This document shows, piece by piece, positions 8,702 to 16,322 of a stretch of DNA of 27,094 nucleotides. The notes under the pieces were generated by a model that was not told the origin of the DNA, ran no database searches, and saw only the letters and a program-made list of their open reading frames with translations. Source of the stretch: an uncultured SAR116 cluster alpha proteobacterium (GTDB lineage Bacteria > Pseudomonadota > Alphaproteobacteria > Puniceispirillales > Puniceispirillaceae); NCBI GenBank assembly GCA_902520575.1, contig CABYOG010000009.1, forward strand, positions 1 to 27,094. The letters run 5' to 3'. Numbering within the stretch: the first letter of the stretch is position 1; every line of letters starts with the position of its first letter. Position numbers and translations under genes: made by a program.

Positions 8702-9034
8702 CTACTTCAAAGTAAGCATGCTGCTTCTTTCGCAAGTCATCTCAACAGGTCTATCAATGAGAATAACTCCTTGGGCTTTTAAATTGTTTAAAACCAGATT
8801 TAACTGCCTAATTTGAGCGACGCAAGTGGGGCCATCTGCAAAGGATAAGCCGACGTTATAAGTATTCTTGAATCCACTAACGACCTCCACAACCGCTACA
8901 GCTTCGATAGTTGGTTCACTACTTGCAGATATTTCTGTTGTGGATGTTCCGATTAAACAACCGATACCAATCAAGAATAAGACCTTAATAAAGTGATTTG
9001 TTTTTCTTACAGATGATGAGTTTATAGTTTTCAT
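8702..9034 (-). CDS. Small orphan protein with N-terminal membrane segment or signal peptide
   Basis: The frame is open from 9082, but the start at 9034 (MKTINSS) is preferred. It puts a short basic N-terminus directly before one hydrophobic segment (HFIKVLFLIGIGCLIGTSTT), as in a signal peptide or signal anchor, with AAGG nine bases upstream. The longer form would begin with 16 very basic residues and no ribosome binding site. The remaining 80 or so residues contain two cysteines (PTCVAQI and MTCERS) that could pair outside the cytoplasm, including a stretch VAVVEVVSGFKNTYNVGLSF. I recognise no family. The flanking 15-bp repeats and AT-rich surroundings are consistent with an accessory insertion. 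Confidence 0.5.
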   Translation of the reverse strand: MKTINSSSVRKTNHFIKVLFLIGIGCLIGTSTTEISASSEPTIEAVAVVEVVSGFKNTYNVGLSFADGPTCVAQIRQLNLVLNNLKAQGVILIDRPVEMTCERSSMLTLK

Positions 9035-9082
9035 TTTTTTTGGCCTTTTTTTTACGAGGGCTAGTGACCGACCTCGTTTCAT

Positions 9083-9410
9083 ACACGAATGTATCTAAAC
9101 ATCATTGGGACAATAGCTGACTTTAAGTAAACGACAGGTTTGAATATAAGTAAATTGCGGATGAACAATATTTTTGTAAAAGCAAATAAATTAATCAATT
9201 TCATTTAAATTTTTCTCATTTTGAACAGTCAAATATGGAAATTCTGTAGGTTTAATTTTCTACTTAGGTGTGTTTTGGTCTGCTTACAGAAATCTGAAGC
9301 GAATCGTAAAGGATTATGTCAGACCCCAGGATTAATGGTTAATTTTCATTTTGTCCTTAAAGAAGTGTCGTTTTAGGTTTTTAGATATTGAGTCAGAAAG
9401 TTGAAATCCT
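9083..9410. other. AT-rich intergenic region between divergent genes
   Basis: About 330 bases separate the minus-strand orphan gene from the plus-strand EamA transporter. It holds the second copy of the 15-bp repeat (9128-9142) and long A/T-rich runs, presumably the promoters of both genes, but no convincing -35/-10 pair could be chosen. No RNA gene was recognised. Confidence 0.5.
9128..9142. repeat. 15-bp direct repeat, copy 2
   Basis: Identical to TAAACGACAGGTTTG at 8579-8593. The match does not extend beyond 15 bases on either side apart from scattered identities, so this is a short conserved element rather than a long duplication. Confidence 0.7.
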
Positions 9411-10280
9411 TTGAATGCTAAGTTGAATGTCGGATTGTTGCGCGCGGTCATATTTATGGTCATAGGCGGTGTATCAATTGCTTTAATGCAGGCGGCAGTA
9501 AAACTGATCAGCTTGGAATTACACCCCTTCATTGTAACTCTCTACAGGGCAGGACTTGTCTTTGTTGTGCTTTTGCCAATTTTTTTTTGGCGGGGCAGGG
9601 CTGTATTCAATACATCCTCTATTAGGCTTCAAGTCGTACGCGGCGGTGTTGGTGGTCTAGGTATGCTGTGCGTATTCACAGGCTTAAGTATGATATCTCT
9701 GGCTGAAGTTACGGTACTTTTGTTTACTGTGCCTATCTTTGCCACATTGCTTTCTTTAGTGTTTTTGTCAGAAAAAGTTGGTGTTAGGCGTTGGACAGCC
9801 ATCTTCGTTGGTTTCTTAGGCATACTCATTATTGCTCGCCCCCAAGGAAGTGTGAGTGCAGGTCATCTATTTATTCTATGTGCCGCTTTATCTTGGTCTA
9901 CGTCTATTTTGATTGCTAAAAAATTAACTGAAAAAGATACGGTCATTTCGGTCACTTTTTGGCAAGCGATGGGCTGTGTGCCGCTCGCCTTCATTACATC
10001 ACTTTTTGTTTGGGAACTACCCAGCTTTGTCCAGTTGGGAGCTCTTCTGGGCATCGCGGCCTTGGGTACAGTTGGCCATGCTATGTTATATGCGGCCCTG
10101 AAAGTTGGTCAGGTATCTGTGATTTTGCCTCTTGATTATATCCGGATTATTTGGTCAGCCGGACTTGGCTTTATTTTATTTGGCCAGTTACCAACATTGC
10201 ATCTTTATGCAGGTAGCTTGCTTATCATCGCTGCCACGGCCTTCCTCAGCTACAGGGAAGTGACTGCTGGTGAGGGTTGA
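9411..10280 (+). CDS. EamA/DMT-family transporter (RhaT/RarD-like exporter)
   Basis: A polytopic inner-membrane protein of 289 residues with about ten hydrophobic segments arranged as two EamA halves. The first half includes a pattern of small residues and the conserved ALMQAAVKLI and TLYRAGLVF. The middle reads SLVFLSEKVGVRRW, matching the E-K end of the first EamA repeat, and the second half ends in FGQLPTLHLYAGSLLIIA. The family exports or exchanges metabolites such as amino acids, but the substrate is unknown. The only start that keeps the first membrane segment intact is TTG at 9411 (an in-frame stop lies at 9402). An ATG at codon 16 would cut into that segment. It stands alone on its strand. 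Confidence 0.88.
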   Translation: MNAKLNVGLLRAVIFMVIGGVSIALMQAAVKLISLELHPFIVTLYRAGLVFVVLLPIFFWRGRAVFNTSSIRLQVVRGGVGGLGMLCVFTGLSMISLAEVTVLLFTVPIFATLLSLVFLSEKVGVRRWTAIFVGFLGILIIARPQGSVSAGHLFILCAALSWSTSILIAKKLTEKDTVISVTFWQAMGCVPLAFITSLFVWELPSFVQLGALLGIAALGTVGHAMLYAALKVGQVSVILPLDYIRIIWSAGLGFILFGQLPTLHLYAGSLLIIAATAFLSYREVTAGEG

Positions 10281-10571
10281 GAAGCACCACTAAAGCCATG
10301 GTAGCTATTATCACATCCATCGCGTTTCTGTAACTTGGGTGATGCATTTATGACAGCGCGAAGAGCAATTTTAAGCAGTGGATTTAATCGCTGCAGCGTT
10401 TATTTTTACAATTATCTGAACGATCTAATGAGAGAAAACAGAAGCAGCTAGGCTCATCACAGTTTTGTGCACGTGATGCACATTGAATAAAAAATGTCAC
10501 GCCCTCTAGGTAGTACATCACTCTAAACATGTATGCTTGGAGAATGCATAGCAAATGAAAGGTTGTCATAC

Positions 10572-10769
10572 ATGTTCGTTGCCCAAATCCTTATCTGCAG
10601 CATGCTAAGTGCGGACTGCATAATCCTTGAAGACAGCAGAGGTCTATCTTTGACAAAAGCTCAGTGTGTCATCCGCCAAAAAGAGATGCTCGTGGACATC
10701 ACCTTTGAAATGCCAGAATACAGTCTTGTTGACCGGACTTGCCGTAAAGCGAAATACCAGCCAGTTTAA
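10572..10769 (+). CDS. Small cysteine-containing hypothetical protein
   Basis: The frame is open from 10533, but the ATG at 10572 is preferred because AAAGG lies nine bases upstream and the protein then begins with a short hydrophobic stretch (MFVAQILICSMLSADC), like a minimal signal or lipoprotein-type leader. The 66-residue product has cysteines at about residues 9, 16, 32 and 59. I recognise no family. A minus-strand frame overlaps the 5' part (10384-10569) and looks less gene-like. Base composition matches the neighbours. Whether it is expressed is uncertain. Confidence 0.45.
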   Translation: MFVAQILICSMLSADCIILEDSRGLSLTKAQCVIRQKEMLVDITFEMPEYSLVDRTCRKAKYQPV

Positions 10770-10898
10770 AGACTGCTGACAAGAAAGTTCTTTCTGGTCC
10801 TTATGATGTATTGGATGACTGAGTTCAGGCTATTCATCTGCAAGACTCCGCATAAAATACCACCCTGCTTATAATTGTTTATTTGTTGGGAATACTTG

Positions 10899-10930
10899 TT
10901 GAACACTCGGAAAAAAACTGATTATATACT
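10899..10930 (+). promoter_or_regulatory. Candidate sigma70-type promoter
   Basis: TTGAAC (10899-10904) is followed after 18-20 bases by overlapping TATATA/TATACT (10923-10930), about 30 bases before the ATG of the downstream gene. The spacing is slightly long and the assignment is by eye. Confidence 0.35.
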
Positions 10931-10959
10931 GTCTGATATTAAATAGATGGAGTTAGTGA

Positions 10960-11340
10960 ATGAGCTTTGAAAAAGGACATACAACATTTGGATTCACGAT
11001 GCGTGTTCCCGATAGTGATGAGGCTGCGGTAGATGATTTATTTGCATCTCATGCCGCTTGGATGGCAGATACACATTCACTCAAAGAAGAAGAGGGGAAA
11101 CTTCATACACTTGAATATTTTGTTTCCAAAGCGAATGAGCTTGCAGATATGACGGACCCGTCGAAAGGGTCCACTGGAAATATCATTTATTGCGTAAGCG
11201 AAGTTCATAAAGATGATGAGCACTTTAGTAAGCATGTTGAGATGGGACAGAATTGGTCACGTATTGGTGAATTTTTTGAGTTGTTTGAAAAATATGCTCC
11301 GCTTGTGACAATGGGTGGACGCGTGACGGCAAAACTCTGA
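10960..11340 (+). CDS. Conserved hypothetical protein, probable dimeric alpha/beta-barrel fold
   Basis: A soluble acidic protein of 126 residues starting at an ATG with GGAG seven bases upstream. The sequence alternates predicted strands and helices: TTFGFTMRVP, a helix DSDEAAVDDLFASHAAWM, LHTLEYFVSKANE, then NIIYCVSEVHKDDEHFSKHVE and a C-terminal helix-strand. The pattern of strand, helix, strand, then an EVHKD-type strand followed by a histidine-bearing helix is reminiscent of ferredoxin-like dimeric alpha/beta-barrel proteins (monooxygenase- or EthD-like), though no catalytic signature is visible. It is monocistronic. The family assignment is tentative. Confidence 0.65.
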   Translation: MSFEKGHTTFGFTMRVPDSDEAAVDDLFASHAAWMADTHSLKEEEGKLHTLEYFVSKANELADMTDPSKGSTGNIIYCVSEVHKDDEHFSKHVEMGQNWSRIGEFFELFEKYAPLVTMGGRVTAKL

Positions 11341-11356
11341 ACCGCATGCAGACAAA

Positions 11357-11390
11357 AATGGCCAGGTTCGTTGAATACAGCACTGGCCAT
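11357..11390 (-). terminator. Intrinsic terminator, minus strand
   Basis: ATGGCCAG (11358-11365) and CTGGCCAT (11383-11390) form a perfect 8-bp stem around a 17-base loop. On the minus strand the hairpin is followed directly by UUUUUG, so it terminates leftward transcription. The only leftward coding sequence before it is the remnant ending at 11399. It also sits just after the stop of the plus-strand gene ending at 11340, where it could act weakly as well. Confidence 0.55.
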
Positions 11391-11398
11391 CTTGAAAT

Positions 11399-11610
11399 TC
11401 AGAACGCCGGCATTTCAGCGTGAACCACACGCTTCACTGAAACCTCGTTGGGTAACACACTGCCAATGTGCGTCTGGAGCTTACGGATGGTGATTGCCCG
11501 AATGTTGTAAATTGGGAATGTAAAAGCTGATCGAATACCAACGATGTGATGGCCGGCTCAGCTGTATATTCCACGCCTACATGCACAGCTAACCGCGCCT
11601 TTACCGCTCT
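11399..11610 (-). pseudogene. Decayed 3' end of an unidentified gene
   Basis: On the minus strand one frame is open for 52 codons from 11557 to a TGA at 11399-11401 without a usable start codon near its beginning. It reads like a protein C-terminus (IYNIRAITIRKLQTHIGSVL, then PNEVSVKRVVHAEMPAF). The adjacent frame upstream (11610 to about 11545) also reads protein-like (AVKARLAVHVGVEYTAEPAI), so the remnant seems to contain a frameshift. An intrinsic terminator follows the stop at the normal distance. I could not identify the parent family. The alternative is chance open frames, but terminator placement argues for a true remnant. Confidence 0.35.
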
Positions 11611-11808
11611 TTAACTCAAAAAGACAGCAATTGCGGTTTGTTTCTATCAGCAAAAGCAGTATCAAATAAGATAACGGGACCTGATAAAAGTTTAGACTAT
11701 TTGTTTTTGCTGCAGCTTGTAAGCTAATGAGCTGTGGATGTTGAACTTGTTTGGATAATGTCTGAGACTGGTCAGCGGGTTCGTAAACGTCATAGGAATC
11801 TATGAATA

Positions 11809-12426
11809 ATGAGAAAGATAAAGCTGATTGTCATTGTTCTTTTTTTCATCTGTTCAGCCTTTGCCGGGGTGGCAAAAGCTGATGCCTATTTAAGGGGCTT
11901 TGAAGCTTTAGAGCAGAAAGATTACAAAACAGCACTTTATTATCTCAGCATGTTTGCTGCGAATGGCGACGCAAGGGCAAATTATAATTTAGGCGTTATG
12001 TATCGTGAAGGCCTTGGCGTTGATCAGGATGACATAGAGGCCCTGACACATTTCGTTGCTGCGGCGGAAGATGGCCATATGCTCGGAAATTATGCCGTTG
12101 GACTCGCTTTTTTGCGCGGGAGAGGGAGTGATGTAGATGCAGAGGCAGCTCTGTTTTACCTCAAAGAAGCAACATTGCTTGGACATGCTTTATCGCCAGT
12201 GGAAATTGGTCGGGTTTATTTTGAGGGCAAGCTGACAGAAAAAGATGTTGTAGCGGCTCATTTCTGGTGGTCACTGGCACGTGACCGTAACGCGCCTGGC
12301 GCCATAGAGTCTCTAAACAGCCTTAACCAACAGATGACTGAGGCACAAAAACAACAAGCGGCGTTGCGGCAGCAAAAATGTAGAATTCAAACCTTGCGGA
12401 ATTGTCTGCAGGTCTCTGATAAATGA
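11809..12426 (+). CDS. Secreted Sel1-repeat (SLR/TPR-like) protein
   Basis: A 205-residue protein with a Sec signal peptide (MRKIK, hydrophobic core, cleavage likely after VAKA near residue 24), so periplasmic. It contains about three Sel1-like helical repeats (roughly 53-88, 89-124 and 125-157), recognisable from ARANYNLGVMYREGLGVDQD and GNYAVGLAFLRGRGSDVDAE. Each repeat has the A-x-x-x-LG-x-x-Y/F-x-x-G core. Such repeats mediate protein-protein contacts in envelope processes and signalling. Two cysteines near the C-terminus (KCRIQTLRNCLQ) could form a disulfide. Its stop overlaps the start of the dimethylargininase gene by 4 bp (ATGA), so the two are translationally coupled, an unusual pairing whose reason is unclear. 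Confidence 0.88.
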   Translation: MRKIKLIVIVLFFICSAFAGVAKADAYLRGFEALEQKDYKTALYYLSMFAANGDARANYNLGVMYREGLGVDQDDIEALTHFVAAAEDGHMLGNYAVGLAFLRGRGSDVDAEAALFYLKEATLLGHALSPVEIGRVYFEGKLTEKDVVAAHFWWSLARDRNAPGAIESLNSLNQQMTEAQKQQAALRQQKCRIQTLRNCLQVSDK

Positions 12427-13250
12427 AAAGGGCTAAACTGAATACCTCAGGCCCGCCCGGCACTGCAGCCAGCTATGCGACCCACTTTTCTGCTGCGATT
12501 ACGCGCATGCCAGCTGACACTGCTGTTGATGGTTTGCGGGCAGTGGATACAGGTGCGGTCGATATTGAGCTTATGGCTGAACAGCACATTGAATACCAAC
12601 AAGCTTTACGACAAGCAGGTGCGATTGTAACTGAACTTCCAGCTTTGCCTGCATATCCTGATGCGCAGTTTGTTGAGGATACAGCCCTATGCCTTCCCAA
12701 CTTGGTGGTAATGATGCGCCCCGGGGCAGAAACACGAAGGGGGGAAGTGGCGCCTATGCGTGAAGTGCTTTCGCCATTATTTGAAAACATCGCAGACATC
12801 ACGGATGGATGTATTGAAGCTGGAGACATTCTGACCACACCATTTGAGGTTTTGGTAGGTCTGTCAGCACGAACAAATCAAACAGGGGCAGATCAGTTAC
12901 GGCAAATTCTCAACGGCCATGGCTACCCTATGCGGATTTTGAAAACGCCTTCTGAAGTTCTGCATTTCAAAACCGATTGCAGTTTGATTGCTGACCAGTG
13001 TATTCTCAGCACACAACGTTTGGCATCAAATGGCTGTTTTGAGGGCTACCAAACTCTGCTGGTACCGACGGGTGAAGAAGCTGCGGCAAATATGATACGG
13101 TATAACGATCATATTATTATGCCTGCGGGCTTTTCTAAAACTGAAACAATGTTGAGGGCGAAAGGGTTCACAATCATCTGCGTTGGCAATAGTGAATGTG
13201 CCAAAATTGATGGTGGAATGTCCTGTTTGTCGCTGCGCCTCTGGCTGTGA
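12423..13250 (+). CDS. N(G),N(G)-dimethylarginine dimethylaminohydrolase (DDAH)
   Basis: A guanidine-modifying-superfamily hydrolase of 275 residues that converts methylated arginine to citrulline and methylamine or dimethylamine; some relatives act on free arginine or other guanidines. Key features are the substrate-binding FVEDTA (83-88), an arginine at about 150 (GLSART), the catalytic histidine in VLHFKTDC (H181), and the nucleophile in IDGGMSCLSLR (C268) at the usual place near the C-terminus. GLRAVDTGAVDIEL near the N-terminus is also typical of bacterial DDAH. The active site looks complete. It overlaps the Sel1-repeat gene upstream by 4 bp and converges on the HAD-fold gene downstream. 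Citrulline plus dimethylamine would feed nitrogen metabolism, which is inferred. Confidence 0.88.
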   Translation: MKRAKLNTSGPPGTAASYATHFSAAITRMPADTAVDGLRAVDTGAVDIELMAEQHIEYQQALRQAGAIVTELPALPAYPDAQFVEDTALCLPNLVVMMRPGAETRRGEVAPMREVLSPLFENIADITDGCIEAGDILTTPFEVLVGLSARTNQTGADQLRQILNGHGYPMRILKTPSEVLHFKTDCSLIADQCILSTQRLASNGCFEGYQTLLVPTGEEAAANMIRYNDHIIMPAGFSKTETMLRAKGFTIICVGNSECAKIDGGMSCLSLRLWL

Positions 13251-13315
13251 GAGCAGGCTCAGTGTTTCGCTGGTCACAGCCTGTATTATTTTATGCAGAG
13301 CAGGGACTGTCAGTT

Positions 13316-13957
13316 TCAAATCAGATTTTTGACGACATGCAAGCTGTTGATGGCGTTTAAATTGTGCGCAGTTGTCGCATATTCTCCGGCAAATAAATAA
13401 CAGATTATCTCCTCTTTTAATGCAGCTTCCTGATTAGCCTCCGTGTCCTCTATTGCGATAGCCTGTTCAGCTGTGATGTCAAAATAGGATAGTGCATATT
13501 TATATATATCACTGCTGGGCTTTTCATTCTGCACATCCTTTTTAGTTGTTATTAGGGAAAACTGTTCAAAGTTTATCTCTGGTTCTAGTGCATCAGATAA
13601 TGCAGATATGTTACTTTCAGTTGTTGTGGTAATGAGGGCAATTTCAATGTTATTAGAACGGCAATAATCAAGGCACTCAACAAGACCTTCACGCGGGGAA
13701 AGACCGCCTTTGAGAGCGTGACGATAAAATTCTTCCTTGCTATTATGAATGCTTTCAACCAACTGCTCAGATATATTGCTGTTAGCATAGGATATTAGGC
13801 GTTTTTTGCCGCCGGGATCTTTTAACAAATCACAATAATTTGCAACGCTCCAATACCAGTCTAAACCATGCTTATGGAAGGCTTTATTATAGGCTTGACG
13901 CTGAAGCTCAGATGTTTCAGCAAGCACTCCGATAGACCCCAGCAGCAGGACTTTCAT
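13316..13957 (-). CDS. HAD-superfamily (CbbY/beta-PGM-like) protein lacking motif I aspartates
   Basis: A 213-residue protein with the layout of the CbbY/phosphoglycolate phosphatase subfamily: a helical cap after TSELQRQAYNKAFHKHGLDW, motif II in ALITTTTES (about 107-115), the motif III lysine in NEKPSSDIY (K146) and motif IV acids in AIEDTEAN (E170, D171). Motif I, which normally reads FDxDGTLAET with the nucleophile and acid-base aspartates, here reads LGSIGVLAET (residues 6-15), so both aspartates are replaced by glycine and isoleucine. The rest of the fold is well kept, so this is probably not decay. The protein is unlikely to be a conventional phosphatase. The start has GGAGA nine bases upstream. 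It follows the SnoaL-like gene by about 70 bases on the same strand. Confidence 0.82.
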   Translation of the reverse strand: MKVLLLGSIGVLAETSELQRQAYNKAFHKHGLDWYWSVANYCDLLKDPGGKKRLISYANSNISEQLVESIHNSKEEFYRHALKGGLSPREGLVECLDYCRSNNIEIALITTTTESNISALSDALEPEINFEQFSLITTKKDVQNEKPSSDIYKYALSYFDITAEQAIAIEDTEANQEAALKEEIICYLFAGEYATTAHNLNAINSLHVVKNLI

Positions 13958-14026
13958 GCTTTCACTCTCCTTTTAATGTTTGTGCTGATATTTTTTATTC
14001 TTTGCATGAATTTCAATTGAAGTGGG

Positions 14027-14500
14027 CTAAGCCTGATACGGCAGTGAGGAATGATGCAAGACTATTTTTAACTCACCAGATTGCGACTTCCTAAAACCAA
14101 AGCTCTTATCAACTTTGACCATATCACCATCTTTGTCAGTAAATATAACCCAACCCATCCACATAGCCACATTGTACTCTATCATGATGGCGGATGTTTC
14201 TGATTTTACTTCACGCCAGAATTTTATTCCAAAACCTGTATCCGCTGGGTAGTGAGGGTCATGTCCTACAAAATAGGATAGCGCACCCTGTTTCGTTGTG
14301 CGGAAAGTTTGCTCGCCCCCGCTCAATGTTGGTTTGAATAAAACAGGTCCAAACTCAAAACCATAGAGCCTATCAAGCATTTCACTTGCCATAATAGTTG
14401 CCTGTTCAATTCCCTTTTCTTCATAACTTGCAGAAATCGCAATAAGCTCGTTACCCCATTGCACTATTACATCTGTCAGGTCTGTTTCTTTTATTGGCAT
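14027..14500 (-). CDS. SnoaL/NTF2-like (CaMKII association domain-like) protein
   Basis: A small soluble protein of 157 residues with a cone-shaped NTF2-type fold inferred from the order of predicted helices and strands: helix IVQWGNELIAIS, helix ASEMLDRLYGF, then LFKPTLSGGEQTFRTTKQGA, ALSYFVG, and two strand blocks ending in KIVLHHSSLPYQA. The last segment (HHSSLP) is highly characteristic of a family often found in marine bacteria. Some database members carry a misleading phosphoribosyl-AMP cyclohydrolase label that this sequence does not support. The frame is open from 14536, but the ATG at 14500 is chosen because GGAAG lies seven bases upstream. Ligand and function are unknown. Confidence 0.78.
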   Translation of the reverse strand: MPIKETDLTDVIVQWGNELIAISASYEEKGIEQATIMASEMLDRLYGFEFGPVLFKPTLSGGEQTFRTTKQGALSYFVGHDPHYPADTGFGIKFWREVKSETSAIMIEYNVAMWMGWVIFTDKDGDMVKVDKSFGFRKSQSGELKIVLHHSSLPYQA

Positions 14501-14739
14501 TTTGACTTCCACTTTTTGTCCGTAGTCCATCAACATGCCTATCTATTCATTAAACGTGTTTCAATCAAATACTGAATTTGTGTTTAAGATTTATCATAGA
14601 GTAGTGTAAAATTAATCAAAAACTGAGCAATGATAAAACACTAGCTTTCTGAGAGGCTTGACCTGCTGTTCTACAGATGAGATCCTGAGCCTGACTTCCA
14701 ATGTGGCTCTGGTCAGTCATTTTGTGTGTTTTAATTTAA

Positions 14740-15630
14740 ATGCGGATTTTTCTAATGCGGCCAATGCACTTAAGACGTTCCTGGCTTTTTGTTGGGGCTG
14801 CGGACAAAAACGCCATTCTTACCTCCTATGACAGCGGTGCAGATGTATGCATACAGGAATTTGAAGATTTTTGCCTTCCAGAGCTCAGGCGCGAAGCTAG
14901 GCTAATGATGCCTGATGTTCTTAGCGATTGGAGAGCGAGAAAAATTGTTGCAACGGTGCGTTTAAATCCGTTGGGGGACCCTGACGGCTTGAGGGATTTA
15001 GATGCTGCAATGCGTGCAGGTGCAGATGCGATCTTGCTCCCAAAAGCCAATACAAAAGAACAGATTGCGTTGTTGCAAAAGCATATTAACGAGATGGAAA
15101 AACAGTGTGGAAAGCCAGTTAGCAGCACAAAGATTATTCCGAATATTGAACAGGCACGCGGTTTGATGAACGCAACGGATATTTTATCGTCAAGTACGCA
15201 GATTGCTGGAGCTCTTGTGGCTACTGAGGATATGGTTGTATCGCTGAATGCGCCAAGGAAGAAAAACAGTGAGATATTAAACCATGTGCGCAGAGTGTTT
15301 CACATCGCCTGTTGTTCTGTGGGAATAACTTCAATTGATATGCCTTATACTTTTACTGATGATGAAGGGGTCAGACAGCAAACAATTTTAGCAAAAGATA
15401 TTGGAATGCTAGCAAAAAGCACAGTCAATGCCAGTCATTGTAAAATCATCAATGACAAATTAACGCCAAATGAACGCGATGTTGAGAATGCCGTAGAGAT
15501 CGTGTCTGCATTCGAAAAAGGGCGGGGTTCAGGTGAGGGACAGGTGATCCATAGAGGGACTAAGATTGAAGTCCCTATATATCTGAACGCTAAGCAAATA
15601 ATTGAGCGTTTTGAAGCTCTGACTGGTTAA
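14740..15630 (+). CDS. HpcH/HpaI aldolase / citrate lyase beta-subunit-like (CitE family) lyase
   Basis: A TIM-barrel CoA-ester lyase of about 290 residues. The N-terminus carries LRRSWLFVGAADKN (11-24), close to the RRSWLFVPG signature but with the proline absent. Later landmarks are IQEFEDFCLP (38-47), the catalytic arginine in ATVRLNPLG (R74), the metal ligands E137 in IIPNIEQARG and D164 in VATEDMVV, and an arginine after SLNAPR (173). Such enzymes cleave or hydrolyse citryl-, malyl- or methylmalyl-CoA or related thioesters. No lyase alpha or gamma subunit is nearby, so it is a stand-alone CitE-like enzyme. The start is uncertain: no good ribosome binding site precedes 14740, and ATGs at 14758 and 14764 are equally possible. 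Confidence 0.8.
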   Translation: MRIFLMRPMHLRRSWLFVGAADKNAILTSYDSGADVCIQEFEDFCLPELRREARLMMPDVLSDWRARKIVATVRLNPLGDPDGLRDLDAAMRAGADAILLPKANTKEQIALLQKHINEMEKQCGKPVSSTKIIPNIEQARGLMNATDILSSSTQIAGALVATEDMVVSLNAPRKKNSEILNHVRRVFHIACCSVGITSIDMPYTFTDDEGVRQQTILAKDIGMLAKSTVNASHCKIINDKLTPNERDVENAVEIVSAFEKGRGSGEGQVIHRGTKIEVPIYLNAKQIIERFEALTG

Positions 15631-15908
15631 GTTGCTAAATTTCTGATGCCATTTTTTTTGGTTCAAAGGATAGACGATAAAAGTACAAGATTCTGCTTTA
15701 CTAAAATCATTTTATACTAAAAAATTTAATACCAATTAGTATTAACGATAATTCGAGTTATAATGATGACAAAGCTCACTCAAAAATAAAAGTGAGGATT
15801 TGGTCCTTGGATAGAACTGCTGCAGGTGCCATTTCAGAAACGAAAGTGGCGACGATATTAAATGCTGGATCGTTCACAACAACATCTTAGCGCAGGGGTA
15901 ACACTTAA

Positions 15909-16238
15909 ATGACAATGTATGAAAAACTTAATAAAACAATGTTAGATAGAGACGTAGACGCATACCAAGATATTCTTCATAAGGACTTCACTGTAGTATT
16001 TCACAAGTCAGGAAATTCCTTTGCTAAAGAAGAGTGGATTGAAATGGTCAGAGGAATGATGGCCAACGAGAAATTTATTCAGGAATCATCGCGCTGTATT
16101 TTTGAAAATGAAGAAATTATCGTATCGCATAGTTTTATGTCCTATCCTGACGATACTCGTGAGGCGGTTATGTTGGTCGCTATGCTAAAAGATGGCAAGA
16201 TAATCAGAATGGAGACGGGTGCAACTACCCTGGATTAA
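15909..16238 (+). CDS. Small NTF2/SnoaL-like protein
   Basis: A 109-residue soluble protein with the NTF2-like/DUF4440 order: an N-terminal helix YEKLNKTMLDRDVDAYQDIL, the strand FTVVFHKSGN, a second helix EEWIEMVRGMMA, and four strands ending in LVAMLKDGKIIRMETGATTL. The D-G-K-I-x-R-x-E-x-G end is very typical of SnoaL-like domains, which act as small isomerases, hydrolases or ligand-binding units. Specific function cannot be assigned. It lies 84 bases upstream of two overlapping small genes on the same strand and may share their transcript. The upstream ribosome binding site is weak (GGGG). Confidence 0.75.
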   Translation: MTMYEKLNKTMLDRDVDAYQDILHKDFTVVFHKSGNSFAKEEWIEMVRGMMANEKFIQESSRCIFENEEIIVSHSFMSYPDDTREAVMLVAMLKDGKIIRMETGATTLD

Positions 16239-16322
16239 CTTCTTAACTCCTCAATGATGTAAGATAAATAGGTTGCTTAAACTACCGCGCCGATATTGAA
16301 ATAATATCCCGGGAGCAAGAGG

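Larger units (their letters stand above)
11341..11808. other. Intergenic region with a gene remnant and its terminator
   Basis: About 470 bases without an intact gene. The left half holds a minus-strand coding remnant and a terminator-like hairpin, listed separately. The right half (11611-11808) is presumably the promoter and leader of the Sel1-repeat gene; no clear -35/-10 pair was chosen. Confidence 0.6.

Noticed and set aside
10384..10569. Minus-strand cysteine-rich frame of 61 codons
   Set aside because: No ribosome binding site, overlaps upstream of the plus-strand small gene start, and no coding pattern beyond the cysteines. Could be real, but not supportable.
14027..14500. Phosphoribosyl-AMP cyclohydrolase (HisI)
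   Set aside because: A label sometimes seen on relatives of this family, but the HisI zinc and catalytic motifs are absent and no his genes are nearby.
15800..15890. Short plus-strand frame before the NTF2-like gene (reading AAGAISETKVATILNAGSF)
   Set aside because: Under 35 codons, only a GTG start with no convincing ribosome binding site, and no recognisable family. Probably chance.
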